From Croceitalea marina (GTDB lineage Bacteria; Bacteroidota; Bacteroidia; Flavobacteriales; Flavobacteriaceae), in NCBI RefSeq assembly GCF_042684265.1, contig NZ_JBHULB010000007.1, positions 186,001 to 250,000 on the forward strand: DNA of 64,000 nt, in the 5' to 3' direction. Each line of letters opens with the position of its first letter. Position 1 is the stretch's first letter. The position numbers were made by a program, and so were the translations under genes. Of the stretch, positions 26,931 to 35,992 are shown in pieces. Below the pieces are notes generated by a model, which was not told where the DNA came from, searched no databases, and was given only the letters and a program-made list of their open reading frames with translations.

Positions 26931-28439
26931 ATGGAAATGGAAGAAAAATCAAACATTCTCAAATACAAACCTCTAGGCATTTACACGCAAAATGAAAACG
27001 TTGTGTACATGCGAGAAGATTGTCATGTCTGCATTTCGGAAGGTTTCGAAGCATTGACCCGAATAAGGGTATCGAACAATAGCACCTCGATAATTGCAAG
27101 CCTTCATATCATTACTTCAGATGTACTTAGGCCGGGCGAAATGGGGTTGTCACAAATAGCGGCAAAAAAACTCAAAGTATCGGACGGCGAAACGTTATAC
27201 GTTTCCCATTTGGAACCCATAGAATCATTAAGTTTTGTAAGGTCAAAAATTTATAATCAAAGACTCGATTACAAAGCCTACAAAGACATCATAACGGATA
27301 TCATCGAAGGGGATTATTCAAACATCCACCTATCGGCATTTATTACGGCCTGTGCTGGCGACCGAATGGATTTAGATGAAATCTCGGACCTTACCAAGGC
27401 GATGATAACCTCGGGAAAACAATTGGATTGGAACAAGGAAATAGTGGTGGACAAACACTGCATCGGAGGCCTACCGGGGAATAGAACAACGCCTATAGTT
27501 GTCGCAATTGCTGCCGCATACGGGCTGACAATGCCCAAAACTTCATCACGGGCCATTACTTCGCCAGCGGGTACGGCCGATACCATGGAAGTACTAACGA
27601 ATGTTACCCTCTCTGGCGAAGAAATCAAACGTGTCGTGGAACAGGAAGGTGGATGTTTGGTGTGGGGCGGTACGGCACAATTAAGTCCAGCGGACGATAT
27701 TCTCATCAAGGTGGAAAAAGCCTTGGATATTGACAGTGAAGGCCAGCTAATCGCCTCTGTATTGTCCAAAAAAGCAGCCGCAGGTTCTACCCATGTGGTC
27801 ATCGACATTCCTGTTGGAGAAACGGCCAAGGTGCGCAGCGAAGAGGCCGCGCAAAAACTCAAGGAACATATGGAAGCCGTGGGCGATGCTGTGGGGCTTA
27901 AAATAAAGGTGGTCATTACCGATGGCAGCCAGCCCGTGGGAAGGGGTATCGGTCCCAATTTAGAAGCGGTTGATGTTCTAAGTGTTTTGCAGAATAAAGA
28001 GGATGCGCCACAAGACCTTAAAGAACGGGCAATATTGTTGGCGGGGCATCTCTTGGAGCTATCCGAAAAAGTGAAGCCCGAAAAAGGTCTTGAAATAGCG
28101 AAAGAACTGCTGGAAAGTGGAAAGGCCTACCAAAAATTCGAGGCCATATGCACGGCCCAAGGAAGATTTTCCAAAACCTATGTTGCCCCTTATCAATTTG
28201 AGATGCATGCACCTAAACGTGGGACGGTCAAAAAAATAAACAATCGAAAGATTGCAAAACTCGCAAAACTGTCAGGAGCGCCACAATCCAAATCGGCAGG
28301 CATTTCGATGAACGTCCGGTTGGGCGATGAGTTAGAAAAAGGAGAGTTGGTGTATATACTCCACGCGGAAACAAATGGGGAACTGAACTATGCCTTGGAA
28401 TATTATGAGAATCATGATGATATTATCGAAATCGAATAA
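26931..28439 (+). CDS. AMP phosphorylase-type (archaeal-like) thymidine phosphorylase family enzyme
   Basis: Nucleoside/nucleotide phosphorylase of 502 residues. The size matches archaeal AMP phosphorylase (about 500) rather than bacterial thymidine phosphorylase (about 440), the difference being the N-terminal domain of about 85 residues. The catalytic motif is VDKHCIGGLPGNRTTPIVV (K175 first Lys), followed by KTSSRAITSPAGTADTME, the thymidine phosphorylase phosphate-site segment. AMP phosphorylase turns NMP plus phosphate into ribose 1,5-bisphosphate plus base. It lies 24 bases behind the RNase-like gene. Start could also be the ATG at 26937. Confidence 0.88.
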   Translation: MEMEEKSNILKYKPLGIYTQNENVVYMREDCHVCISEGFEALTRIRVSNNSTSIIASLHIITSDVLRPGEMGLSQIAAKKLKVSDGETLYVSHLEPIESLSFVRSKIYNQRLDYKAYKDIITDIIEGDYSNIHLSAFITACAGDRMDLDEISDLTKAMITSGKQLDWNKEIVVDKHCIGGLPGNRTTPIVVAIAAAYGLTMPKTSSRAITSPAGTADTMEVLTNVTLSGEEIKRVVEQEGGCLVWGGTAQLSPADDILIKVEKALDIDSEGQLIASVLSKKAAAGSTHVVIDIPVGETAKVRSEEAAQKLKEHMEAVGDAVGLKIKVVITDGSQPVGRGIGPNLEAVDVLSVLQNKEDAPQDLKERAILLAGHLLELSEKVKPEKGLEIAKELLESGKAYQKFEAICTAQGRFSKTYVAPYQFEMHAPKRGTVKKINNRKIAKLAKLSGAPQSKSAGISMNVRLGDELEKGELVYILHAETNGELNYALEYYENHDDIIEIE

Positions 28440-28442
28440 TAT

Positions 28443-29582
28443 ATGGTAGATAAAGATAAAATATTAATAATCGGAGGGTACGGTACCGTTGGATCTATTG
28501 TCTCGCGACAGCTTGCATTGCAATATCCTTCAAAAATCATCGTCGGAGGCAGAAACAAGGATAAGGCCCAAATGCTTATTGAACAAAATGGACTTAATGC
28601 CAAGGCCATATATTTAGATGTTGAGAAAGAAAGATTGAAAGAAGTAGATTTCAATGAAATACATACTGCTGTAAGTTGTATAGAAACCATGAATATTTCC
28701 TTTATTCTTGAGTGTCTACAGTTCAATATTAATTATACAGAGGTTGGTGCCTCTTTCAAGGCACACAAACGATTTTTTGAACTATCGGATTACATCGACA
28801 ATGCCGATTGTTTAGTAATTCCCAGTGTTGGTTTGGTGCCAGGTCTTTCAAATATATTGGCATTCAACGGTGCTAAGCAATTTGCCGAAATAGATGAAAT
28901 ACATACTTATGTGATACTTGGTTTGGGAGAATCACATGGTGTTGATTCCGTTAGGTGGATGCTGGAAAAGGCCAATAGTTCCTTCAAAATAAAGACAAAA
29001 AAAGGAAGTGTTGGCGTGAAAGGTTTTACCCACCCTAGATCGACCCGCTTATTGAACGAACAAAGAGAACGGACTTTCTATTTGTTCGATTTCTCGGACC
29101 ATCACGCCATTCCACTTCTTGTGGATACCAAGGCCATAGATACCCGCATTGGTTTCGATTCAAAGGTGATTACGTATTTGTTCTATCTATTTCAGAAAAT
29201 CGGTGTTTTGAAATGGTTTAAGAATATAAGTCCAAAAAGATTTAAAAAGGTTCTGGATTTTATCCGCATAGGTTCAGAACGGTTTGGGCTACAAATAGAG
29301 ATTAATGGAAAAGACAGTCTAGGGATGCAGTACAGTATAAAGTATTTGGCGACAGGAGAAAATGAGGCACTGGCTACTGCAACGGCTACTTCATACGCCT
29401 CTGAACTGATGTACTTGAATAAAACCCAAAAAGGATTGAAACACATTGAGGAAGTTTGTGATTTTGATGAATTGAAGGGCTATCTGGAAAAACATAATGT
29501 TAAAATTTTAAATACAAGTGATTATGAAAACGATACTGTTCAGCCTTCCGGGAAACCAGGAACTTACGGCACAACTAGCTAA
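28443..29582 (+). CDS. Saccharopine dehydrogenase-like NAD(P)-binding protein
   Basis: Rossmann-fold protein of 379 residues. The N-terminal loop ILIIGGYGTVGSIVSRQLA and VGGRNKDKAQ are the Sacchrp_dh_NADP signature. The central VVNY-like part reads NYTEVGASFKAHKRFF and PSVGLVPGLSNILA. The C-terminal portion is less conserved. Family members act on saccharopine, carboxyspermidine or unknown substrates. Position between a nucleotide phosphorylase and a PRPP-synthetase-like gene argues against lysine metabolism, but the substrate cannot be seen. Its 3' end overlaps the next gene by 59 bases in a different frame. Confidence 0.8.
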   Translation: MVDKDKILIIGGYGTVGSIVSRQLALQYPSKIIVGGRNKDKAQMLIEQNGLNAKAIYLDVEKERLKEVDFNEIHTAVSCIETMNISFILECLQFNINYTEVGASFKAHKRFFELSDYIDNADCLVIPSVGLVPGLSNILAFNGAKQFAEIDEIHTYVILGLGESHGVDSVRWMLEKANSSFKIKTKKGSVGVKGFTHPRSTRLLNEQRERTFYLFDFSDHHAIPLLVDTKAIDTRIGFDSKVITYLFYLFQKIGVLKWFKNISPKRFKKVLDFIRIGSERFGLQIEINGKDSLGMQYSIKYLATGENEALATATATSYASELMYLNKTQKGLKHIEEVCDFDELKGYLEKHNVKILNTSDYENDTVQPSGKPGTYGTTS

Positions 29583-30417
29583 AAAGATGAACGCCGAAAT
29601 CGGGGAGTGCAAATTGCGCAAATTTCCTGACGGCGAATCCTATACCCGTATCCTTTCCGATGTGAAAGGCAAATGTGTAGTAATGGTCTGTACCCTTCAT
29701 GAACCCGATGAAAAACTGTTGCCGCTCTACTTTTTAAGCCATACTGCCAAATCATTAGGCGCTATGTGCACCTGTTTGGTGGCACCCTATTTGGCATATA
29801 TGCGTCAGGACAAAGTGTTTCACGAGGGGGAAGGGGTTACCTCTTCTTATTTCGGGAAATTGATTTCAGGATTTGCAGATAGCATCACTACTATTGACCC
29901 GCATTTGCATAGAATAAGTTCTTTGGGCGAGGTATACGATATTCCAAATAGGGTCATCCGTGCCGCGGATGCCATCTCCAAATACATCAAGGAAAATATA
30001 CACAATCCTGTACTGATTGGCCCTGATTCCGAAAGCGAGCAATGGGTCTCCGATGTGGCAAAAAAAGCAGGGGTTCCGTTTACCGTATTACAAAAGGTTC
30101 GTCATGGCGACAGAGATGTTGAAGTTTCCGTACCCGATGTAGAGAAATATAAAGAATCCACCCCGGTTTTGGTGGATGATATCATATCTACAGCCCGGAC
30201 TATGATAGAAACTACGGAACATTTGAAAAATGCCGGAATGAAACCGCCTATTTGTGTAGGCATTCACGCCGTTTTTTCAGGAAACGCCTATCAAGATTTA
30301 TTGGATTCCGGAGTAGAAAAAATTGTAACTTGTAATACCATACCACACTCTTCAAATGGAATAGATTTAAGTGATATTATGGCAAAAGAGGTAAAAAAAT
30401 TAATGCACCATATATGA
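29524..30417 (+). CDS. prs: Ribose-phosphate pyrophosphokinase (PRPP synthetase) family protein
   Basis: Phosphoribosyl-pyrophosphate synthetase fold, 297 residues from the ATG at 29524 (a GTG two codons earlier is also possible). KLRKFPDGESYTRI and YMRQDKVFHEGEG correspond to the ribose/ATP region, TIDPHLHR to the DxHxxQ segment and VLVDDIISTARTM (VDD 217-219) to the PRPP loop. The family forms PRPP from ribose 5-phosphate and ATP. In this context it might instead handle ribose 1,5-bisphosphate or run in reverse; that is inference. It overlaps the preceding gene and touches the next (ATGA). Confidence 0.85.
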   Translation: MKTILFSLPGNQELTAQLAKKMNAEIGECKLRKFPDGESYTRILSDVKGKCVVMVCTLHEPDEKLLPLYFLSHTAKSLGAMCTCLVAPYLAYMRQDKVFHEGEGVTSSYFGKLISGFADSITTIDPHLHRISSLGEVYDIPNRVIRAADAISKYIKENIHNPVLIGPDSESEQWVSDVAKKAGVPFTVLQKVRHGDRDVEVSVPDVEKYKESTPVLVDDIISTARTMIETTEHLKNAGMKPPICVGIHAVFSGNAYQDLLDSGVEKIVTCNTIPHSSNGIDLSDIMAKEVKKLMHHI

Positions 30418-31058
30418 GAAAACAAGGCTTTATAGTACTAATCACTTTGTTCAGCATCACAATGACTGGACAAACTGAAATGCTTATTGGGCAGATTTCA
30501 GGTAGAGTTGTTGTTCGAGAAAATTTTGATGAAGAAGGCTCTTTTCTAAACAAACAAACTTTTGAAGCTGGTGAAACAATAAAGAAAAATGGATACTATG
30601 AAATTGAGGTGGTTACGGAATTGTTCTATGAAGACAAAAAATCGACCGATAAATACACCACAACCTATCGCTGTAAACCTGATGAAGCGAGTATAATGGT
30701 AATGGCTTTTCCTTTTTCAAACCCAAAATCAAAAGAGACCGAAATTAATACCACCTCTAAAAAATTTAAAGAGCTCTACGATTTGGACAGCCTTGAAGAT
30801 ATAGAGTTGGAAATGAGCTTTGATTCGGGCTTGTTGAATTTTTTTGGTTCAAAAAGCGTCATAAAGATTTACGACCGAACATTAGAGGGCAACAAAACCA
30901 ACATTAATTCAAAAATCAATATTAAGGCCTATGCCTGGGGAATTCGCATTAAGCAACTCAACTATACTGTCAATGAAAAAATAAATGGTAAAGGCTTTCT
31001 GACCTTTCAGAAATTTACAGAGGAAGATAATAGTTATTTTACAATGACTTATAAATAG
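30414..31058 (+). CDS. Exported protein of unknown function
   Basis: A 214-residue protein with an N-terminal hydrophobic stretch (residues 5-20) that resembles a cleavable signal peptide ending near MTGQTE. The mature part is rich in beta-type residues and charged turns, with no recognised motif and one cysteine. It overlaps the prs stop. Higher A+T than the phosphoketolase module suggests a different history. I do not recognise the family. Confidence 0.6.
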   Translation: MRKQGFIVLITLFSITMTGQTEMLIGQISGRVVVRENFDEEGSFLNKQTFEAGETIKKNGYYEIEVVTELFYEDKKSTDKYTTTYRCKPDEASIMVMAFPFSNPKSKETEINTTSKKFKELYDLDSLEDIELEMSFDSGLLNFFGSKSVIKIYDRTLEGNKTNINSKINIKAYAWGIRIKQLNYTVNEKINGKGFLTFQKFTEEDNSYFTMTYK

Positions 31059-31065
31059 AACGAAA

Positions 31066-31359
31066 ATGAACAACTACGACACACTTTCAGAAGCAATTAA
31101 CGATTTGCAGGCAAATGGTTATACATATGATTTTAACCTAAAACCTGAATGTTTGGAGTGTGCTTCACTAAAAATTGAAATACACCCGGAAGATTTTAAA
31201 GTTGATGAGGTACATCGTTTTGAGGGAATGAGCAGTACGGATGACAATAGTATCCTGTATGCCATCTCTTCCAAAAATGGAATCAAGGGAACCTTGGTCG
31301 ATGCCTACGGAGTATATGCCGAGAATATTTCAGAAGCTATGAGAAAAAAATTACGATAA
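31066..31359 (+). CDS. Small protein of a Bacteroidota family (about 100 aa)
   Basis: A 97-residue soluble protein with the pattern DTLSEAINDLQANGYTYDFN and DFKVDEVHRFEGMSS. From memory, short Bacteroidota proteins of this kind are sometimes labelled phosphoribosylpyrophosphate synthetase, although they are far too small and lack the PRPP loop, so that name should not be trusted. Two cysteines (LECASL region) may bind metal. It lies 18 bases before the Cu ATPase gene and may belong with it. Confidence 0.6.
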   Translation: MNNYDTLSEAINDLQANGYTYDFNLKPECLECASLKIEIHPEDFKVDEVHRFEGMSSTDDNSILYAISSKNGIKGTLVDAYGVYAENISEAMRKKLR

Positions 31360-31377
31360 CACTTAAACAAGATAATA

Positions 31378-33480
31378 ATGGAAAATCACGAACACCACAA
31401 TCACGAAGAAATGGACCATTCAAAAATGGACCATTCGAAGATGAAACACAAAAAAGAAGACCATTCTAAAATGAACCACAAAGGTGGGGACCATTCGGGT
31501 CACAATCCGGGTCACGGTCAAATGGGTCACGACCATCATAAAATGATGGTCAAGGACTTTAGAAAACGGTTCTGGGTATCATTGATAATTACCATCCCAA
31601 TTCTGTTCTTCTCGCCAATGATACAGGAATTTTTTGGTTATGATTATTTATTGCCGGGAAATCCCTATGTGCTGTTTATCCTATCGTCCTTTGTATATTT
31701 TTGGGGCGCATGGCCTTTCTTAAAAGGCTTTTATAAGGAAATTAAAGCTAAAGGTCCAGGAATGATGACCCTAATCTCCATGGCTATCAGTGTTGCCTAT
31801 TTTTATAGTACGGCAACCGTTTTCGGACTTAAAGGCGAAGATTTCTTTTGGGAATTGAGTACGCTTATTGTCATTATGCTTTTGGGGCATTGGTTGGAAA
31901 TGAAATCAGTTTTAGGTGCTTCCAAGGCGTTGCAATTATTGGTGAGCATGCTACCTTCGGAAGCGCACAAAGTTGTGGGCGATAAAATTGAAGATGTTAG
32001 TCTTGAAAACCTGGTGAAAGATGACATCATCCTAATAAAACCTGGAGAAAAAGTACCGGCAGACGGTATTATTACCGAAGGCACCAGTTACCTAAACGAA
32101 TCCATGCTCACAGGCGAATCTAAACCAGTAAAAAAAGAATTGGATGACAAAGTAATCGGCGGTTCCATTAACGGCAACAGCACCTTAAAAGTAAAGGTTC
32201 AACATACAGGTAAGGACAGCTACCTCAACAAGGTTATTAAAATGGTCGATGAGGCACAACGTACTAAATCCAAAATGCAAAACCTTTCAGATAGGGCTGC
32301 AAAATGGTTGACCTACATCGCTTTAGTAATTGGTTTTGGAACATTAGCAGTTTGGCTGGCTTTAGGTTTTCCGTTCGTATATGCTTTGGAAAGAATGGTT
32401 ACCGTTATGGTAATTGCCTGTCCGCATGCTTTAGGACTTGCCATTCCACTTGTGGTTGCGATTTCTACCGCAGTTTCAGCACAAAATGGCTTGCTTATTC
32501 GAAATAGAACTGCGTTTGAAGAATCCAGAAAGATATCGGCATTATTATTTGACAAGACTGGAACATTGACCAAAGGTGATTTTGGGGTTACCCGAATAGA
32601 ATCTGTTATCCATAATTATTCAACAGCCGAAATCCTTCGATTGTCAAGTGCCCTGGAACAAAGCTCCGAACATCCCATTGCGGTCGGAATCATAAAAAAG
32701 GTAAAGGATGACAAGATAGCCATACCAAAACCTAAAAACTTCAATGCCATTACAGGAAAAGGAGTGGAAGCGATTGTGGAAGGCAAGGAAATAAAGGTGG
32801 TAAGCCCCGGTTATCTACGGGACGAAAAAATAACCATTCCCGAGGATGCCTATAGCGATGCGGCCGAAACAGTAGTGTTCGTTTTAATTGATGGAAAATT
32901 AGCAGGATACATAGCCCTTTCGGATGAAATTAGACCAGAATCCGCTAGTGCGATACAAACCTTTAAAAAGAACAATATTAAAGTATATATGGCTACCGGA
33001 GATAATGAAAAAACCGCTAAAGCCGTAAGCGATAAACTTGGACTGGATGGCTATTATGCTGAAGTATTGCCCCATCAAAAAGTTGAAATCGTGCAAGAAT
33101 TACAGGGCAAAGGTGAATTTGTTGCCATGACAGGCGATGGCGTGAACGATGCACCTGCATTAGCACAGGCAAATGTTGGTGTTGCTGTGGGTTCTGGTTC
33201 TGATATAGCTGCTGAAACAGCCGATATTATTTTAGTGAACAGCAATCCAAAAGACATCGCTAACCTGATCTTATTCGGAAAGGCTACCTATAATAAAATG
33301 ATTCAGAATTTAATATGGGCTACAGGTTATAATGTCGTAGCCATCCCGTTAGCAGCCGGTGTACTATATTCAACTGGATTCGTATTGGGACCAGCCGTAG
33401 CTGCTGTATTTATGAGTTTGAGTACGATTATAGTGGCCATTAATGCACAATTATTAAAGCGAAAAATCGGTAAAAAATAA
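31378..33480 (+). CDS. copB: Copper-exporting P1B-type ATPase with CPH motif (CopB-like)
   Basis: Heavy-metal P-type ATPase, 700 residues. The N-terminus (about 55 residues) is extremely His/Met/Asp rich with repeated DHSKM units, replacing the usual CxxC domain. The membrane metal site is CPH (C348-P349-H350), the P1B-3 type associated with Cu(II)/Cu(I)/Ag(I) export. The phosphorylation motif is DKTGTLTKG (D392), with TGES in the actuator domain, SSEHPIA in the nucleotide domain, and TGDGVNDAPAL in the hinge. It ends in TAATG shared with the MFS gene. Confidence 0.93.
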   Translation: MENHEHHNHEEMDHSKMDHSKMKHKKEDHSKMNHKGGDHSGHNPGHGQMGHDHHKMMVKDFRKRFWVSLIITIPILFFSPMIQEFFGYDYLLPGNPYVLFILSSFVYFWGAWPFLKGFYKEIKAKGPGMMTLISMAISVAYFYSTATVFGLKGEDFFWELSTLIVIMLLGHWLEMKSVLGASKALQLLVSMLPSEAHKVVGDKIEDVSLENLVKDDIILIKPGEKVPADGIITEGTSYLNESMLTGESKPVKKELDDKVIGGSINGNSTLKVKVQHTGKDSYLNKVIKMVDEAQRTKSKMQNLSDRAAKWLTYIALVIGFGTLAVWLALGFPFVYALERMVTVMVIACPHALGLAIPLVVAISTAVSAQNGLLIRNRTAFEESRKISALLFDKTGTLTKGDFGVTRIESVIHNYSTAEILRLSSALEQSSEHPIAVGIIKKVKDDKIAIPKPKNFNAITGKGVEAIVEGKEIKVVSPGYLRDEKITIPEDAYSDAAETVVFVLIDGKLAGYIALSDEIRPESASAIQTFKKNNIKVYMATGDNEKTAKAVSDKLGLDGYYAEVLPHQKVEIVQELQGKGEFVAMTGDGVNDAPALAQANVGVAVGSGSDIAAETADIILVNSNPKDIANLILFGKATYNKMIQNLIWATGYNVVAIPLAAGVLYSTGFVLGPAVAAVFMSLSTIIVAINAQLLKRKIGKK

Positions 33481-34688
33481 TGAACAAGAAAGAAAAGCTC
33501 AACAGGATATTTTTGGTTTTGTTGAGCCTATTTGTAGTAATGTTGGGGTACGGTATTCTACTGCCCATTCTTCCCTATTATACAGAAAGATTGGCATTAA
33601 AGGATAATCTGGATACCGACCTAATCAACTTCCACGTAGGGATGTTGACCAGCATTTATCCATTTTTTCAACTGGTATTCGTAATCGTGTGGGGCAGACT
33701 TTCCGATAAATATGGTCGTAAGCCCATAATTCTGGTTGGGCTTATCGGGTTTATAACAATGAACCTATTGACCGGTCTGGCAACTTCGCTCACCATGTTG
33801 TATGTAGCTCGTATAATCGGAGGAATATTTACCTCTTCGGTAATTCCCGTCAGCAATGCCTATCTAAGTGATATAACCTCGGAAAAGCGCAGAATCAAGA
33901 TAATGGCATGGTCCGAGGTCGCGATCAGTTCGGGTGTTATCTTTGGCCCTGTTTTGGGGGGGCTGTTATCACAGACCAACGTGCACTTGAAATATTCTTT
34001 TGGCATATTTCATTTTGACCGATTTTCGGTTCCATTTTTCTTTGCTTCCATATTAGGGTTAATCATATTATTCGTAATTATGAAATGGTTGAAGAACACG
34101 GCAATAGTGACCAAGATCAGAGAAAAAACGATAAAATTTAATTTTACTTTTAGTAATTATTTTATCATACTGTTGCTGCTATCCTTTGTAATGCAATTTG
34201 TTGTGACCCTGTTTGAAACCGTATTTTCAATCTATGGCAAGGATGAATTAGCGTTCAATAGTAGTCAAGTCGGTATTGGCTTTATGCTTTGCGGTTCAGT
34301 GATGGCAGTCTTACAGCCTGTTTTTGCTACTTATGGGGAAAAGATAATGACCTCGAAACAGCAAATCACGTTAGGCTTAGTGATTACCGGACTTTCACTT
34401 ATTGTATTCCCTTTTTTGCGCAATGAGCTATCTGTATATGGTATGATAATACTATTTGCCAGTGGTGGTGCGATGGTAACCCCAAATCTGCTTTCAGCCG
34501 TCTCTTTGTTATCTAAGGAAGATACGGGAAGAAACATTTCCATACAAAGCTCAACGAACAGTATCGGACAGATTTTGGGGCCCGTATTGGGAACTTGGTT
34601 GCTTGCAGGTGGCTTTTATTATCCTTTTATAATTGCAGGATTAGTCGTTTTAGTTGCAATAGGATTGGTTTATTATTTAAGGAAATAG
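33480..34688 (+). CDS. MFS transporter, drug/tetracycline-efflux-like
   Basis: Major facilitator superfamily protein of 402 residues with about twelve hydrophobic segments. The loop 2-3 motif A is present as GRLSDKYGRKPIILVG, and TSSVIPVSNAYLSDITSEKRR resembles the TetA/multidrug H+-antiporter subfamily. The substrate is unknown. Start codon overlaps the copB stop, so it is co-translated with a metal ATPase; export of a metal complex or a stress compound is conceivable. Confidence 0.87.
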   Translation: MNKKEKLNRIFLVLLSLFVVMLGYGILLPILPYYTERLALKDNLDTDLINFHVGMLTSIYPFFQLVFVIVWGRLSDKYGRKPIILVGLIGFITMNLLTGLATSLTMLYVARIIGGIFTSSVIPVSNAYLSDITSEKRRIKIMAWSEVAISSGVIFGPVLGGLLSQTNVHLKYSFGIFHFDRFSVPFFFASILGLIILFVIMKWLKNTAIVTKIREKTIKFNFTFSNYFIILLLLSFVMQFVVTLFETVFSIYGKDELAFNSSQVGIGFMLCGSVMAVLQPVFATYGEKIMTSKQQITLGLVITGLSLIVFPFLRNELSVYGMIILFASGGAMVTPNLLSAVSLLSKEDTGRNISIQSSTNSIGQILGPVLGTWLLAGGFYYPFIIAGLVVLVAIGLVYYLRK

Positions 34689-34690
34689 TG

Positions 34691-35881
34691 ATGATACAGA
34701 AATCAGCAGAAGATAATACCAAAAAAGTATTGCACGTTATGGACCATAATGAAGACTATATCGAGTTGGTGCATTCGGGCGAAGATTATTTTTATAGGTT
34801 GGAAAAAACAATTGAAAAGGCGCAAGAGGAAATACATTTACAAACCTACATTTTTGAAAACGATAGTACGGGAAATCGCATAGCTACTCTACTGAAGGAA
34901 GCCGCCAAACGAAAAGTCAAAGTGTATGTCTTACTGGATGCCTATGGCTGTGCTGCGCTCCCCGATAGTTTTGCCCATGATTTGGTACAACATGGTATTT
35001 CACTACGTTTTTTCTCCCCTTTGTTCTCTTGGAACAATTTTTATCTCGGTAGGCGTATGCATCACAAAGTAGTCGTTGCCGACGGAAAAACAGCACTCAT
35101 CGGGGGAATCAATATTGCCGACAAATACCACGGCACAACTGAATCGGAGCCTTGGCTAGATTATGCCGTGCAGTTGTATTGTCCGGCCGCAGAAGATTTA
35201 CAGAAACTGTGTAGGGATTATTTTTTTAAACAAAGTAGCTCAAAAAAAATAAAGCCTGTCTTGCATTTGGTGGAAAAAGCAAGGGTTGGAATCTTACAGA
35301 ACGACTGGCTTAAAAGTAAAACTGAAGTCTGCGATGCCTATACTAATGCCATTCTCCATGCCGAAAAAGAGATAGTAATCGTAGGCTCGTATTTTTTGCC
35401 TGGAAGCATAATAGCAAAGGCATTGAAAAAAGCCTGTAAAAGAGGAATAAAGACAACGGTAATCTTAGCGGGCATTAGCGATGTGCCGTTGGTACGTAGG
35501 GCAACCGAACATTTGTATTCCTCTTTTTTAAACCACCATATGAGGATATATGAGTGGAACAAATCCGTAGTGCATGGTAAAGCCTCCGTGGTAGATAAAA
35601 AATGGTCCACCGTAGGCTCATTTAACCTGAACAGTCTTAGTTGCTACGGTAGTATTGAAATGAACGTGGAAATTCACTCCGTAGAATTTGCCGAAAACCT
35701 TCGCGCTGACTTTGAAAAGGTTATCAGCGAGTGTAGCGAAATTACAAAGGAGAGTCTCAAACAAAGAGCAGGTATATTCAACAGGTTGGCAAATTGGGTT
35801 TCCTATCAAATGGTTCGTACGGCGATGCTTTTACTCACCTTTCTTCCCCATTTAAGGTTTTTGAAAGACTACAGGTTATAG
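34691..35881 (+). CDS. Cardiolipin synthase / phospholipase D-like protein
   Basis: Phospholipase D superfamily enzyme, 396 residues from the ATG at 34691, two bases after the MFS stop. Both HKD motifs are intact: H124-x-K126-x4-D131 in HHKVVVADGKTALIGG and H295-x-K297-x4-D302 in VHGKASVVDKKWSTVGSFN. LQTYIFENDSTG and LGRRMHHK are typical of ClsB-like synthases, which lack N-terminal membrane helices. It would exchange phosphatidyl groups to make cardiolipin. A C-terminal hydrophobic segment may anchor it. A membrane-stress role fits the neighbours. Confidence 0.88.
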   Translation: MIQKSAEDNTKKVLHVMDHNEDYIELVHSGEDYFYRLEKTIEKAQEEIHLQTYIFENDSTGNRIATLLKEAAKRKVKVYVLLDAYGCAALPDSFAHDLVQHGISLRFFSPLFSWNNFYLGRRMHHKVVVADGKTALIGGINIADKYHGTTESEPWLDYAVQLYCPAAEDLQKLCRDYFFKQSSSKKIKPVLHLVEKARVGILQNDWLKSKTEVCDAYTNAILHAEKEIVIVGSYFLPGSIIAKALKKACKRGIKTTVILAGISDVPLVRRATEHLYSSFLNHHMRIYEWNKSVVHGKASVVDKKWSTVGSFNLNSLSCYGSIEMNVEIHSVEFAENLRADFEKVISECSEITKESLKQRAGIFNRLANWVSYQMVRTAMLLLTFLPHLRFLKDYRL

Positions 35882-35992
35882 AATATTGATAAATGGTTAT
35901 AAGAACTATGGAGCCCGATTAGAAAACTAAATGCTAAAAGATGATAAAAATGTGAACACAAAGTCATTTATACATTTTAAGATAGCGAAAGA

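Noticed and set aside
31066..31359. PRPP synthetase identity of the 97-residue protein.
   Set aside because: Too short and no PRPP loop; the true family member is at 29524-30417.
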